A stretch of DNA of 64,000 nt from Psychrobacter sp. ANT_WB68 (GTDB lineage: Bacteria; Pseudomonadota; Gammaproteobacteria; Pseudomonadales; Moraxellaceae), in contig NZ_VOAZ01000001.1 in the NCBI RefSeq assembly GCF_008369115.1, positions 186,001-250,000 on the forward strand, given 5' to 3'. The translations under genes and the position numbers were made by a program. Below, piece after piece: positions 46,970 through 57,147 of the stretch; position 1 is the first letter of the stretch; each line of letters opens with the position of its first letter. A model generated the notes under the pieces. The model did not search any database, was not told the origin of the DNA, and saw only the letters and a program-made list of their open reading frames with translations.

Positions 46970-47095
46970 ATAATAAAGGTAAGCTAAGTCTACTCATAAT
47001 GATGACAACACCCTCATGATGACAACGCCCACTACTTACCGCAATTAAAAGCACTGAGTAAATGAGAAAGATTGGATCAAAATTTAAGGATAGTC

Positions 47096-47911
47096 ATGTC
47101 AGCTTATTATCATTTTATTAAACGCGAACAACAACAGGATGGCGTCATCGTCACCCATTATCAGCCAACCAAGCACGCACAAGGCGCTTGGAATGAGCAT
47201 GAGCAGCATATGGCACCAGCGACAGGTTTACTCACAGCTGAGCTAAAAAGTTTTGCCCCACAAGAAAATGTGCGCATTGCTCGTATCGGCCTCGATATTT
47301 TAGGATTGATACCGCTCGATGACTTTACGATTACCACCCGTTGTATCCGTCCAGGTAAGACCATTGAGCTAATAGAAGCCGTGATGAGTAGTCGCGGTCG
47401 TGATGCGATTATTGCGCGTGCGTGGCGTCTTATGACCCAAGACACCAGTGAGATTGCAGGACTTGAAGACCAAAAAGCGCGGCATCAACCTGAAGAATTA
47501 CCGGTTTGGGATGATATAAAAGGCTGGCCGGGTGGTTTTATCGACAGCGTGCGCTTAGTGGCTGACCCAGACCGTCGTCCTGGTCGCGGTATGGTATGGA
47601 TCACCAACGATCTCGATATGGTAGAGGGAGAAACCACTGATGATCTCGTGCATCTACTCGGTATGGTCGATACCGCCAATGGCGTGGTACCGCGGCTTGG
47701 ACTTGGCTTATCAAAGTTAGAGTGGATGTTTCCCAATACCGATTTGCAAATCCATATGCATCGTACGCCAACAGGAAAATGGCTAGGTATTGAAGCCGTA
47801 CAGCAATATGGCGCGGATGGCATAGGACTCACCAGCGCCGTGCTGCATGATATCCATGGTCCGTTTGGCCGTAGCGAGCAAATCTTGACGATTCGTCAGA
47901 TGCCACGCTAG
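47096..47911 (+). CDS. Acyl-CoA thioesterase-like (hotdog) protein
   Basis: A 271-residue protein from the ATG at 47096 (AAGGAT before it). FIKREQQQDGVIVTHYQPTK leads into a first hotdog-like half with GLLTAELKSFAPQENVRIAR and LIEAVMSSRGRDAIIARAWR, and the second half (GMVWITNDLDMVEGE; MFPNTDLQIHMHRTPTGKWLG; GLTSAVLHDIHGPFGRSEQ) is the double-hotdog pattern of the thioesterase-like superfamily seen in Actinobacteria and Moraxellaceae. Acyl-CoA hydrolysis is inferred; catalytic residues were not assigned. Confidence 0.8.
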   Translation: MSAYYHFIKREQQQDGVIVTHYQPTKHAQGAWNEHEQHMAPATGLLTAELKSFAPQENVRIARIGLDILGLIPLDDFTITTRCIRPGKTIELIEAVMSSRGRDAIIARAWRLMTQDTSEIAGLEDQKARHQPEELPVWDDIKGWPGGFIDSVRLVADPDRRPGRGMVWITNDLDMVEGETTDDLVHLLGMVDTANGVVPRLGLGLSKLEWMFPNTDLQIHMHRTPTGKWLGIEAVQQYGADGIGLTSAVLHDIHGPFGRSEQILTIRQMPR

Positions 47912-48029
47912 TTTTATATATTGAATAGTCGTCATTTCAATAACAGATTTAGTACGATGCCTAAGCGAGTTGTCGTATTAAAGTAAAATCTAGCTTAAGG
48001 AAGTGTATTAGCTTGTTATGTAAAACAAA

Positions 48030-48058
48030 TTGAAAGTATGTGATTAATTTATTATACA
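48030..48058 (+). promoter_or_regulatory. Candidate catalase promoter
   Basis: TTGAAA (48030-48035), exactly 17 bases, TATACA (48053-48058). It lies about 115 bases before the catalase ATG. I see no clear OxyR half-sites. Confidence 0.5.
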
Positions 48059-48173
48059 AATAAATGAAAATCAGTTGTAATGGAAGCCAACGAGACGGCA
48101 AAGTATCTCAAAGCTGCTAGATGGATTTTGATATTGCCTGCCAGACTTAACTTATTTTCAAAGGAGTATGACC

Positions 48174-49694
48174 ATGAGTGATAAAAAATGTCCCTACGCA
48201 CCGACCCAATTAACCATGGGTAATGGCGCACCAGTTGCTGACAATCAGAACAGTTTGACCGCGGGTACGCGTGGTCCATTATTAGCACAAGATATTTGGC
48301 TCAATGAAAAGTTAGGAAATTTCGTTCGCGAAGTGATTCCAGAACGCCGCATGCATGCCAAAGGTTCTGGCGCATTTGGTACCTTTACCGTCACCAATGA
48401 CATTACCAAATATACCCGCGCTGCTATCTTTAGCGAAGTCGGTAAGCAAACTGAAATGTTTGCACGTTTTAGTACGGTGGCAGGCGAGCGCGGCGCGGCC
48501 GATGCAGAGCGTGATATTCGCGGCTTTGCCCTAAAGTTTTATACCGAAGAAGGCAACTGGGATATGGTGGGCAACAATACCCCCGTATTCTTCTTACGTG
48601 ACCCGCGTAAGTTTCCGGATTTAAACAAAGCCGTTAAACGTGATCCACGTACCAATATGCGCTCAGCGACCAATAACTGGGACTTTTGGACCTTGCTGCC
48701 TGAAGCTTTCCATCAGGTTACCATCGTGATGAGTGATCGCGGTCTTCCAGCGTCGTATAGACATATGCATGGTTTTGGCTCGCATACCTACAGCTTTTGG
48801 AATGAAGCCAATGAGCGTTTTTGGGTCAAATTCCATTTCCGTACTCAACAAGGTATCAAAAACTTAACCGATGCTGAAGCGTCAGATTTGGTCGGTATGG
48901 ATCGCGAAAGCCATCAAAAAGATTTGTACAATGCCATCGAAAATGGCGATTTTCCGAAATGGAAAATGTATGTACAAATCATGCCAGAAGCTGAAGCGGA
49001 TACCGTTCCTTATCATCCGTTTGACTTGACTAAGGTGTGGCCAAAAGGTGACTATCCGCTGATTGAAGTGGGTGAGTTTGAATTAAACAAAAACTCTGAT
49101 AACTACTTTGTCGATGTTGAGCAAGCGGCTTTTGCTCCGAGTAACTTAGTGCCAGGTATTAGCGTATCACCCGATAAGATGCTACAAAACCGCTTGGTAA
49201 ATTATGCCGATGCTCAGCGCTATCGTGTTGGCGTCAATCATCAGCAGATTCCAGTGAATAAGCCACGTTGCCCGGTGATGAGCAATCATCGTGATGGTTT
49301 AGGACGCGTCGATGACAACTACGGTGGTCGCCCGCATTATGAGCCGAATAGCTTTAGCCAGTGGCAAGAGCAGCCTGACTATGCTGAGCCGCCATTAAAG
49401 ATTAATGGTGATGCCGCACATTATGATTTCCGTGAAGACGACAGCGACTATTTCAGTCAGCCCCGAGCGCTCTTTAATTTAATGAGTGCTGAGCAAAAGC
49501 AGGTACTGTTTGAAAATACCGCAAGAAATTTGACGGGTGTGCCTGACTTCATTCAGTACCGCCATATTCGTAACTGCAACTGGTGTGACCCTGCTTATGG
49601 GGAAGGCGTGGCCACAGCGTTAGGTTTAAGCGTTGAAGAGGCGATGGCAGCCCGTGATTCAGATCCTGCCCGTCATCTGCCTAGCTGCTTATAG
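48174..49694 (+). CDS. katA: Monofunctional heme catalase
   Basis: Converts hydrogen peroxide to water and oxygen. From the ATG at 48174 (AAGGAG seven bases before) it has 506 residues, a small-subunit catalase. Active-site H61 ([12 protein letters not shown]) and N134 ([14 protein letters not shown]) and the proximal heme ligand Y344 ([14 protein letters not shown]) are present, with the expected 73-residue spacing between His and Asn. No signal peptide, so probably cytoplasmic. The symbol is a family label; the exact clade was not determined. Single-gene unit with its own promoter and terminator. Confidence 0.96.
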   Translation: MSDKKCPYAPTQLTMGNGAPVADNQNSLTAGTRGPLLAQDIWLNEKLGNFVREVIPERRMHAKGSGAFGTFTVTNDITKYTRAAIFSEVGKQTEMFARFSTVAGERGAADAERDIRGFALKFYTEEGNWDMVGNNTPVFFLRDPRKFPDLNKAVKRDPRTNMRSATNNWDFWTLLPEAFHQVTIVMSDRGLPASYRHMHGFGSHTYSFWNEANERFWVKFHFRTQQGIKNLTDAEASDLVGMDRESHQKDLYNAIENGDFPKWKMYVQIMPEAEADTVPYHPFDLTKVWPKGDYPLIEVGEFELNKNSDNYFVDVEQAAFAPSNLVPGISVSPDKMLQNRLVNYADAQRYRVGVNHQQIPVNKPRCPVMSNHRDGLGRVDDNYGGRPHYEPNSFSQWQEQPDYAEPPLKINGDAAHYDFREDDSDYFSQPRALFNLMSAEQKQVLFENTARNLTGVPDFIQYRHIRNCNWCDPAYGEGVATALGLSVEEAMAARDSDPARHLPSCL

Positions 49695-49755
49695 TAGATA
49701 AGCTTTATGCATAAGCAGTTAATCAGTTAATCAGTTAATTGTTATTATAATGGTG

Positions 49756-49784
49756 CCGCCTTAGGAAGCTAAGGCGGTTTTTTT
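49756..49784 (+). terminator. Intrinsic terminator of the catalase gene
   Basis: CCGCCTTAG (49756-49764), GAAG loop, CTAAGGCGG (49769-49777), then seven T. Just before it an 8-base unit AGTTAATC repeats about three times (49717-49740). Confidence 0.95.
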
Positions 49785-49815
49785 ATCGCTAATAACTTTT
49801 TTTGGCTCGTTTGAG

Positions 49816-49841
49816 CTTGAAATTTTTACCTATGCCCATAT
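49816..49841 (+). promoter_or_regulatory. Sigma-32 (heat-shock) promoter of htpG
   Basis: CTTGAAA (49816-49822), 12 bases, CCCATAT (49835-49841): an exact match to the RpoH consensus CTTGAAA-N11-16-CCCATnT. Transcription would start near 49849, about 120 bases before the htpG ATG. Confidence 0.82.
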
Positions 49842-49969
49842 CTGATTAACCAGCCTAACAGTATTTACAGCGCAGTCTCATCAACCAGATTCGCTAAACT
49901 GCTAGTATTTGAAAATTTGTGATTAATCTGCTGGCAACAGCATCTTTGGTAACAATAATAGGAGTTTTT

Positions 49970-52030
49970 ATGAGTGAACAGACCCAAGCGGACAATAAAA
50001 ACGCTGATAAACTTGATACTAATAATCCCGATACTAATAACCTCAATGCCAATAACCTCAATGCCAATAACAGTACTGCGAATGAAAGCAGTCCTGAATT
50101 AAAAAAACATACCTTTGAAGCGGAAGTGGCGCAACTACTGCATTTAGTGACGCATTCACTATATTCTAACGCCGATATCTTTGTGCGTGAGTTGGTCTCA
50201 AACGCCTCTGACGCCTGCGATAAATTGCGCTTTGAAGCAACCAATGATGACAGTTTATATGAAGATGATGGCGAGTTAAAAATCCGTATTAATGTTGATG
50301 AAGATGCCAAAACTATTACCTTTATCGATAATGGTATTGGCATGAATGAAGCGGATGCTATCGAAAACTTAGGAACGATTGCCAAATCAGGTACCAAAGC
50401 TTTCCTAGATAAATTGTCTGAGTCGCAAAAGCAAGATGGTCAATTAATCGGACAGTTTGGTGTTGGTTTTTACTCAGGCTTTATCGTTGCTGATACCATT
50501 AGTGTGGAATCACGCAAAGCAGGCGAGACTGCCGATCAAGGCGTGCGCTGGGTATCAGATGGCACGGGTAGCTTTACTGTTGAGCCTATCACCAAAGAAA
50601 CACGCGGCACCGCCATTACTTTGCACCTAAAAGAAGAGTATTCTGAAGGCGAAGACAGTTATCTAGACCGTGGCAAAATCAAGCGTTTGGTCAATAAATA
50701 CTCAGACCATATCAGTCTACCGATTCAAATGCGTAAAGAAGTCTGGCAAGAAGACGAAGTTGAAGAGGGCGACGACGCTCCAGCTAATGGACAAATGGTA
50801 CTGACCGATGAATGGGAAACCATTAACAAAGCCAGTGCGCTTTGGACACGCTCAGCGTCTGAGATTGAAGATGATGAGTATGTCGATTTTTATAAAAACA
50901 TCACTTATGACATGGATGCGCCGCTGACATGGACACACAACCGTGTTGAAGGTCGTGTACAGTATACGCAGCTATTGTATATTCCTAAAAAAGCGCCAGT
51001 AGACTTATACACACGTGAGCAGCAGCATGGTCTTAAGCTATACGTTAAGCGCGTCTTTATCATGGATGAGGCTGAACAGTTGCTACCGATGTACCTACGT
51101 TTTGTAAAAGGGGTTATTGATTCAGCGGACTTACCACTCAACGTCAGCCGCGAAATCTTGCAAGAATCGCGTGATGTGAAATCTATCCGTGATGGTAATG
51201 CCCGTCGTATTTTGACCTTGCTTGCAAGCCTTGCCAATAGCGAAGACAGTGATAAACAAGAAAAATTTGCGCAGTTCTACGCCGAGTTTGGTGATGTTAT
51301 CAAAGAAGGTCTGGGTGAAGACATGGGCAATCAAGAGCGTATTGCCAAATTGCTGCGTTATGCCACTAGTACGAACGATAAGGTCGAGACCAGCTTTGAA
51401 GATTATAAAGGTCGTATGAAAGAAGGTCAAAAAGCCATCTATTATCTAACGGCTGATAATTTGGCGGCGGCAAAGAACAGCCCGCAACTTGAGCTGTTTA
51501 AGAAAAAAGGCATCGAAGTTATCTTGATGACCAGCCGTGTCGATGAATGGGCGATGAATTTCTTAACCTCATTTGATGGTACACCGCTGCAAAACATCGC
51601 CAAAGGTGCGGTTGATTTGGGCGACTTGCAGGATGAAGCTGAAAAGGCTGAAGCTGAAAAAGCACAAGAAACCATGAAGCCAGTCGTTGATAAATTAAAA
51701 ACGGCATTAGGCGAGCGTGCTAAAGATGTCAAGGTTTCAACACGTTTGGTTGATAGCCCAGCATGTTTAGTAGTGGATGAGGGTGAGCTATCGCCACAGA
51801 TGATTCAAATGCTGAAGCAAATGGGGCAGGACGTACCAGAGAGCAAGCCAACGCTTGAAGTTAACCCTGACCATCCACTGATTAAAAAGCTTGAGAGTAG
51901 CGAGCAGTCTGCTGAGGATTTTGATAAATTAGCTCAAGTGATTTTTGACCAAGCTTTGTTAGCAGATGGCGGTCAGTTAGATGATCCTGCTGCCTATCTC
52001 AAACGTGTTAACGAGCTATTAATGAGATAA
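49970..52030 (+). CDS. htpG: Molecular chaperone HtpG (Hsp90)
   Basis: Homodimeric ATP-dependent chaperone in the cytosol. From the ATG at 49970 (AGGAG before it) it has 686 residues. An Asn/Thr/Asp-rich N-terminal ~45 residues precede the GHKL ATPase domain: [48 protein letters not shown] and [15 protein letters not shown]. The middle domain ([33 protein letters not shown]) and the dimerisation domain follow, ending [11 protein letters not shown]. The extra N-terminal tail contains short near-repeats ([12 protein letters not shown]). Heat-shock control is supported by its promoter. Confidence 0.97.
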   Translation: MSEQTQADNKNADKLDTNNPDTNNLNANNLNANNSTANESSPELKKHTFEAEVAQLLHLVTHSLYSNADIFVRELVSNASDACDKLRFEATNDDSLYEDDGELKIRINVDEDAKTITFIDNGIGMNEADAIENLGTIAKSGTKAFLDKLSESQKQDGQLIGQFGVGFYSGFIVADTISVESRKAGETADQGVRWVSDGTGSFTVEPITKETRGTAITLHLKEEYSEGEDSYLDRGKIKRLVNKYSDHISLPIQMRKEVWQEDEVEEGDDAPANGQMVLTDEWETINKASALWTRSASEIEDDEYVDFYKNITYDMDAPLTWTHNRVEGRVQYTQLLYIPKKAPVDLYTREQQHGLKLYVKRVFIMDEAEQLLPMYLRFVKGVIDSADLPLNVSREILQESRDVKSIRDGNARRILTLLASLANSEDSDKQEKFAQFYAEFGDVIKEGLGEDMGNQERIAKLLRYATSTNDKVETSFEDYKGRMKEGQKAIYYLTADNLAAAKNSPQLELFKKKGIEVILMTSRVDEWAMNFLTSFDGTPLQNIAKGAVDLGDLQDEAEKAEAEKAQETMKPVVDKLKTALGERAKDVKVSTRLVDSPACLVVDEGELSPQMIQMLKQMGQDVPESKPTLEVNPDHPLIKKLESSEQSAEDFDKLAQVIFDQALLADGGQLDDPAAYLKRVNELLMR

Positions 52031-52352
52031 TGTTTAGTGTTTGATATAAAAGGAGGTCTTGAGTCTAAGGCCTCCTTTTTTTAATGAGTTTTTTAGGCGA
52101 ATTTTACAATTCAGCCTTATGTTCTTGACCGACAATCCGTTACAATCGCGATAGATTAGCGAGCCAAACGATTTTGTTGGGTTTTTCGCGTCTTATACCT
52201 ATTTTATCGTAAATCAGATATGAAATTGCTGTCGATATGACCTATGAAAATGTAGGATGGTTATATTAAACATCCTATTAAAAGGCACTCACAGCAAAAT
52301 ACGTTATCATTGAGTTGCGTTATTTCTCTCGACTGGCTAGAGGTCTAAGTCT
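52031..52352. other. Spacer between htpG and the C13 peptidase gene
   Basis: 322 bases without a gene, starting with the htpG terminator (52048-52084). The promoter for the peptidase must lie here; no clear consensus match found. Confidence 0.5.
52048..52084 (+). terminator. Intrinsic terminator of htpG
   Basis: AAAGGAGG (52049-52056) and CCTCCTTT (52071-52078) form an 8-bp stem with a run of T after it. Confidence 0.88.
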
Positions 52353-53813
52353 TTGTCACTTGCGTCGTTAAAAACTGTCTCACTTCAGCGCTTTTCGCTC
52401 AATTTCGCTGCCAATATTATTGCAACTTTATGGATGCTAGTAGGATCAACACGTGCTTTTTCTTGGGTAAAACCCACCTTTATTCAGTTCGCGGTCTTTG
52501 CTTTATTAGCGCTAGGTAGCAATGTGCTTTTCTCGTGGCTGGCGGCAGAAAATGGCAGCGCCTTTAATGAGCAAGGGTTGGTCAGCTATTTAATTTGGCC
52601 GATGATTATTCTGTTGGGCGGTATCATTTTGGCACGTCGCGCGGGTAATCAAGCGCTGGTTTTTGTGCCTGTAATACTGTGGTTAGTTGCCGATACCTTA
52701 TCTGCGCTACTTCAAAGCCTCGTGCAGTTTTTTGGCAGCTATGGCTGGCTACCGAGCTGGAGTTATTCACTATTACCTATATTGTTTTTAGTGCTGTTTT
52801 TATGGCAGACGTTGGCTTTGTTATGGATTTTCTCCCGTCGCTTGCGCGTCCCTTGGTGGGAGCGCATTATCGTTATAATAGGGGCAGTGGCATTATTAAC
52901 CATTTGGCAGCGCAATGTCGCTGACCAGCCGATATTTAAGCAAATTCCTGTTGAGCCAGTATTAGAAGAAGCGGCGTTGTATGAGCAGCCAAAATTGCTG
53001 CAGCAAGCCTTAGACCGTATTGATCCTAGTGTGCCAGGTAAAAGCGACTGGTACTTTATGGGGGTGGCAGGCTTTTCAGATCAAAACGTCTTTCGCTCTG
53101 AGATTAATAAAGTACGTGAGCTGTTTGATGTACGCTTTGGTACAAGCGGGCACTCACTGGCATTGATCAATAATAATTACACTTGGTTGGACGAGCCGAT
53201 CGCGACTAAGACCAGTATATTGCGTGGCCTAAAAACTATCGGTCAGCAGATGAGTGCCGATGAAGATGTGCTGTTTCTAACGTTATCGTCGCATGGTGAT
53301 CAGAATTTTATCCATCTGTCTAATCCACCACTATCTATGGACAATTTGGACGCAACTTGGCTGCGTGAGGCGTTGGATGCTTCCGGTATTCGCTGGCGAG
53401 TGATTGTGGTATCCGCTTGCTATTCAGGCTCATTTATCGATGAATTGGCGTCTCCAACGACGGTGGTGATTACCGCATCAGCTGCTGATAAGATGTCATT
53501 TGGCTGTACCAATACCGCTGAGATGACCTATTTTGGACAAGCCTTCTTTGCTGAAAGTTTGCGTGAAAACACCAGTTTTTCTGACGCCTTCAAAGACGCC
53601 GCTTACCGCGTACAAGAGCGAGAGCTCTACATGGGTTTTGAGCCATCAGAGCCGCAAATGGTCATTGGTAGCTTAATGGAAACCGCCTTACCTGCATTTG
53701 AGCAAGTGTTGTTTGATAAAACACAACCGTCGCTTGCTAGAATGACGGATAGCACCAACGCTGATATTGATTCAACCTTGCCGGTAAATATTATTGCTGC
53801 TCCTATTGATTAA
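52353..53813 (+). CDS. Membrane-anchored C13-family (legumain-like) cysteine peptidase
   Basis: A 486-residue protein. The first ~195 residues hold about five membrane helices (for example FAVFALLALGSNVLFSWLA, LIWPMIILLGGIILA, LLPILFLVLFLWQTLALLWI, IIVIIGAVALLTIW). The C-terminal part is a caspase-fold C13 domain: catalytic H314 (TLSSHGDQNF) and C356 (VVSACYSGSFIDEL), each at the end of a hydrophobic strand as in legumain and caspases. The catalytic domain probably faces the periplasm, but topology is inferred. The TTG start at 52353 is supported by AGAGGT eight bases before it. Substrate unknown. Confidence 0.87.
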   Translation: MSLASLKTVSLQRFSLNFAANIIATLWMLVGSTRAFSWVKPTFIQFAVFALLALGSNVLFSWLAAENGSAFNEQGLVSYLIWPMIILLGGIILARRAGNQALVFVPVILWLVADTLSALLQSLVQFFGSYGWLPSWSYSLLPILFLVLFLWQTLALLWIFSRRLRVPWWERIIVIIGAVALLTIWQRNVADQPIFKQIPVEPVLEEAALYEQPKLLQQALDRIDPSVPGKSDWYFMGVAGFSDQNVFRSEINKVRELFDVRFGTSGHSLALINNNYTWLDEPIATKTSILRGLKTIGQQMSADEDVLFLTLSSHGDQNFIHLSNPPLSMDNLDATWLREALDASGIRWRVIVVSACYSGSFIDELASPTTVVITASAADKMSFGCTNTAEMTYFGQAFFAESLRENTSFSDAFKDAAYRVQERELYMGFEPSEPQMVIGSLMETALPAFEQVLFDKTQPSLARMTDSTNADIDSTLPVNIIAAPID

Positions 53814-53840
53814 ACATTAATTTGCTAAGAGCCGGTCTTT

Positions 53841-53901
53841 AAAAGCTAATTGTTAAAAGCCCATTGTTAAAAGCTAAGTGCTTTCTAAATTTTAACAATG
53901 G
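53841..53901. repeat. 14-bp tandem repeat and 12-bp inverted repeat
   Basis: AAAAGCTAATTGTT (53841-53854) and AAAAGCCCATTGTT (53855-53868) plus a partial third copy form a tandem repeat. CCATTGTTAAAA (53861-53872) is perfectly inverted as TTTTAACAATGG (53890-53901), making a 12-bp hairpin with a 17-base loop just past the peptidase gene. No T-run follows, so its role as a terminator is doubtful. Confidence 0.85.
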
Positions 53902-53986
53902 CATATTTGTCTTAATGACTATTTATGACTAATTATTGATCATCTCTCAACGCTTATTTTATCTTGGATAAAAAAGGATGTTACTT

Positions 53987-54877
53987 ATGAATAATTCTTA
54001 TAAACACAGCTTATCTATCAACTCAAAGATTACCCAGATCAGTGTCAATCGCTGCTTTGATGGAGAGCAGCATTACTATAGCCACCAATCAACGTCGACC
54101 AAAACGCCGATGACTTTTAGTATTTATCTGCCGGATGAGGCGCTTACTGGTCGTCGCTGTCCAGCGGTTTTGTATCTATCAGGCTTGACCTGTAATGCTG
54201 ATAACGTCACTCATAAAGCGCATTTTCAACAAAAATGTAGCGAGCTTGGCATGATTTTTATTGCGCCCGATACCTCTCCTAGAAGTAGTGAAGGTCACGA
54301 TGTAGCAAATGATGAGCGTTATTTTGTCGGGCAGGGCGCAAGTTACTATGTGGACGCGACGCAAGCACCTTGGGCAGACAACTTTAATATGCAAAGCTAT
54401 ATCGTTGATGAATTATACGATTTACTGCGCTCTGAGTTTCCGATTGACAGTATTGGTATCACTGGGCACTCGATGGGCGGTCATGGTGCGTTACTATTGG
54501 GCTTTAAATTCCCAAGTAAGTTTGTTAGTGTCTCCGCCTTAGCACCTATTTGCGCAGCCAGTGAGTCAGCGTGGGGGCAAGCCGCTTATACAGAATACTT
54601 TGGTGATGATAAATCACAATGGGCACAAGCAGATGCTTCACAGATGATTGTAGAAGTCGGGCAGCAGTATGCCAGTATTTTGGTCGACCAAGGTGCGGCG
54701 GATAACTTCTTAGCAGAAGGGCAGTTGCAAACGGCTAAACTACAAGAGGCTTGTAATAAGGCGCAGCAGCCACTGACGTTACGCTATCAAGCAGGTCACG
54801 ACCACAGTTATTATTTTATCCAGACGGTGATTAATGAGCATATTGAACATCACTGGCGCATGGCGCAGATGAGCTAA
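53987..54877 (+). CDS. fghA: S-formylglutathione hydrolase
   Basis: Serine esterase that releases formate from S-formylglutathione in glutathione-dependent formaldehyde detoxification. From the ATG at 53987 (AAAGGA nine bases before) it has 296 residues. Nucleophile S162 is in GITGHSMGGHGALLLG; AVLYLSGLTCNADNVTHKAHFQ and the C-terminal GHDHSYYFIQTVINEH with the catalytic His are typical, and the Asp is probably in ILVDQGAADNFL. The partner dehydrogenase gene (frmA/adhC) is not in the window. Confidence 0.95.
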   Translation: MNNSYKHSLSINSKITQISVNRCFDGEQHYYSHQSTSTKTPMTFSIYLPDEALTGRRCPAVLYLSGLTCNADNVTHKAHFQQKCSELGMIFIAPDTSPRSSEGHDVANDERYFVGQGASYYVDATQAPWADNFNMQSYIVDELYDLLRSEFPIDSIGITGHSMGGHGALLLGFKFPSKFVSVSALAPICAASESAWGQAAYTEYFGDDKSQWAQADASQMIVEVGQQYASILVDQGAADNFLAEGQLQTAKLQEACNKAQQPLTLRYQAGHDHSYYFIQTVINEHIEHHWRMAQMS

Positions 54878-55034
54878 GTAGGCTATATAAATAGACAGCT
54901 TGATAGATAGATAAGCGGACAGCCCGTTATATAACTTGACAGACGGTTACGCTGATTGTTTAATCAAGCGCATTTATTGGTATAAAATAGAGCTTGGTTG
55001 CGTACATGCTAGGTATCTTTAAACATAAGGTTTT

Positions 55035-55478
55035 ATGATGAATAATCGGATAGCATCGGCAAGTGCAGGTTTAAATAACAAATTGCAAACCGCTGAATCA
55101 TCGCTTATGGCTATGCAAGTGGACATGGCTGCTGCTGTAAAGAATAAGCAGAAAGACAGTATTGTGCAAAAGAACAATCTAAAGTCAGAGGCTATTAACG
55201 TAAAATTATCTTGTGCAACGGCTCCTAAAGAACTCGATGCTGTGCAACTATCACGCGTGATAGAGATGGCGTGGGAAGATAGGACGCCGTTTGAAGCGAT
55301 AGAGCATAGCTACGGTCTCGATGAAACTGGCGTTATCAAGTTGATGCGTCAAGAACTAAAGCCGTCATCCTTTCGCTTATGGCGTCAGCGTGTCACCAAT
55401 CGTGCAACTAAGCATCAAGCCAAGCGCCCGTTTGATATCGGTCGCGCTTATTGTAAAACCCAATATAAGCCACGTTAG
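55035..55478 (+). CDS. DUF2805 / TIGR03643 family protein
   Basis: A 147-residue protein. The C-terminal ~80 residues match the TIGR03643/DUF2805 family: LSRVIEMAWEDRTPFEAIEH, then GLDETGVIKLMRQELKPSSF and LWRQRVTNRATKHQAKRP. The pattern resembles a helix-turn-helix, so DNA binding is possible but unproven. The first ~60 residues are polar and variable. AAGG precedes two adjacent ATGs (55035 and 55038). Confidence 0.87.
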   Translation: MMNNRIASASAGLNNKLQTAESSLMAMQVDMAAAVKNKQKDSIVQKNNLKSEAINVKLSCATAPKELDAVQLSRVIEMAWEDRTPFEAIEHSYGLDETGVIKLMRQELKPSSFRLWRQRVTNRATKHQAKRPFDIGRAYCKTQYKPR

Positions 55479-55576
55479 TTAGCTATTTATTACTATTCAT
55501 TTAATAGCCAGTTATTTAACTACCAAAAATATTTTTTATTAAACTTTTATACGAACCTCAATTAGGTAGCTCAATT

Positions 55577-56266
55577 ATGATCAGTCCCTCTAAACCGTAT
55601 CTAATCGCTCCTTCTATTTTATCTGCTGATTTTGCCAAACTGGGTGAAGAAGTAGAGCGTGTCTTAGAATCGGGTGCTGATGTCATCCATTTTGACGTAA
55701 TGGACAACCATTATGTGCCCAATCTGACTTTTGGTAGCATGATATGTAAGGCGCTACGCGACTATGGTATTGAGGCACCTATTGATGTACACCTCATGGT
55801 CAGCCCAGTCGATAATATGATTGAGCAGTTCTTAGAGGCCGGTGCGAGTATTATTACTTTTCATCCAGAGGCCAGTGCGCATATTGATCGCTCTTTGCAG
55901 CTTATTAAAGATGGTGGGGCTGAATGCGGGTTGGTATTAAATCCAGCAACGCCACTACATTATTTGGACTATGTCATGGATAAGGTCGATCAAATCTTAC
56001 TCATGAGTGTCAACCCTGGTTATGGTGGCCAGTCCTTTATTGAGGGCACTTTAGACAAGGTTCGCCAAGTCCGTCAACGTATCATTACCAGTGGTCGTGA
56101 TATCAGATTGGAAGTAGATGGCGGCATCAAAGCCAGTAATATCCGTGCCATTGCTGAAGCAGGTGCGGATATGTTTGTCGCCGGTTCCGCTATCTTTAAC
56201 CAAGAAGATTATAAAGCGGCTATCGATGCCATGCGCGCAGAGCTAGCCTTGGCAAATGGGGAGTAA
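55577..56266 (+). CDS. rpe: Ribulose-phosphate 3-epimerase
   Basis: Interconverts ribulose-5-phosphate and xylulose-5-phosphate in the pentose phosphate pathway. The 229-residue TIM barrel has [38 protein letters not shown] (metal-binding His and Asp), [24 protein letters not shown] and [12 protein letters not shown], all signature blocks of the family. AGGT precedes the ATG. A small hairpin (ATGGGG/CCCCAT) spans the stop codon. Confidence 0.97.
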   Translation: MISPSKPYLIAPSILSADFAKLGEEVERVLESGADVIHFDVMDNHYVPNLTFGSMICKALRDYGIEAPIDVHLMVSPVDNMIEQFLEAGASIITFHPEASAHIDRSLQLIKDGGAECGLVLNPATPLHYLDYVMDKVDQILLMSVNPGYGGQSFIEGTLDKVRQVRQRIITSGRDIRLEVDGGIKASNIRAIAEAGADMFVAGSAIFNQEDYKAAIDAMRAELALANGE

Positions 56267-56371
56267 CGCCCCATATAGTAAGTTATATACTATTAAATAT
56301 TAGAGTTACATAATACTGATAGCCGCTGTATGACTGATTATATTAAGCGAAGCGTCAGCTAAAGGTGCTAT

Positions 56372-56707
56372 ATGAATATACAAAATGCAGAACATAAAAA
56401 CCAAGATTTGGAACCACGTAGCTTAGTACCTAAAAGCATTACCATTGGCTTGGCTATGTTTGCGCTTGTCTTAAGCTTGGCAGGCTATGGCTTTCGTCTG
56501 ATGGTAGGTGATGATACCGGTGAGGTATTACGTCATGCTGCGGTCATCGTGCCTGCATTTATGCTCGGTATTCCGCTGTTGTTCTGGATAGGTTCACGCA
56601 TATTTAACAAGGTTAAAGGCACGCATATAGAAAGCTGGAATGCCATTAGCTTGGGCTATTTAACCTCTTGTATATCGATGCTTTGGTTAATGGGTACTTA
56701 TAGTTAA
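56372..56707 (+). CDS. Small three-helix membrane protein, unknown
   Basis: A 111-residue protein with about three hydrophobic segments (about 25-46, 58-76, 89-108) and a polar N-terminus (~22 residues). I do not recognise the family. AAAGGTG precedes the ATG at good spacing, which supports real translation. It is 105 bases after rpe and 128 bases before a second small membrane protein on the same strand, so the three may share a transcript. Confidence 0.7.
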   Translation: MNIQNAEHKNQDLEPRSLVPKSITIGLAMFALVLSLAGYGFRLMVGDDTGEVLRHAAVIVPAFMLGIPLLFWIGSRIFNKVKGTHIESWNAISLGYLTSCISMLWLMGTYS

Positions 56708-56835
56708 TGCAATAGTTAATATAAGCGCTTCATCATACTGACCTTTTTATGATTTAAAACCTCGCATTTATTATATTCATTGATCTCTACTCATTAATAA
56801 GTCGCGCTTTACGGCGTGACTGGACACTTGCTAGT

Positions 56836-57147
56836 ATGGCCATATCTTCAAAGAAAATCACCGACATCATCTTTCCAAAAGACCTACCAAACAGTTTATT
56901 TATCGCCCTGATTATTGCCTGTTTGCTGTTAGGGTTGTCTTACCTGCGTCATGGTACAGGGCTGCAGGGTTGGCTGCATGTCTTTGAAAACTGGCTACTT
57001 ATGCTGCTAATCATTCCGACCGCTACTGCTACCGTTGCCTTACCATTTAAATATCGTGACCCTACGCTTGAGCTTAAGCTGACCTATTATCTTGGTATGT
57101 TTGTCGCTTTCCTATTTACTTTGGCAAAATTGCGCTATTGGCGTTAA
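56836..57147 (+). CDS. Small three-helix membrane protein, unknown
   Basis: A 103-residue protein with three hydrophobic segments (about 20-37, 50-70, 82-98) and a short basic end (KLRYWR). Family not recognised; it is unlike the preceding small membrane protein in sequence. No clear ribosome site before the ATG. A short hydrophilic loop, LPFKYRDPTLELKLTY, sits between helices two and three. Confidence 0.65.
   Translation: MAISSKKITDIIFPKDLPNSLFIALIIACLLLGLSYLRHGTGLQGWLHVFENWLLMLLIIPTATATVALPFKYRDPTLELKLTYYLGMFVAFLFTLAKLRYWR

Noticed and set aside
49717-49740. 8-base AGTTAATC repeat before the catalase terminator
   Set aside because: Only three short copies; likely slippage noise in A/T-rich DNA, reported only within the terminator entry.
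49894-50397. 167-codon open frame antisense to the start of htpG
   Set aside because: Covers the htpG start region and its Asn/Thr repeats in reverse; composition reflects the opposite strand.
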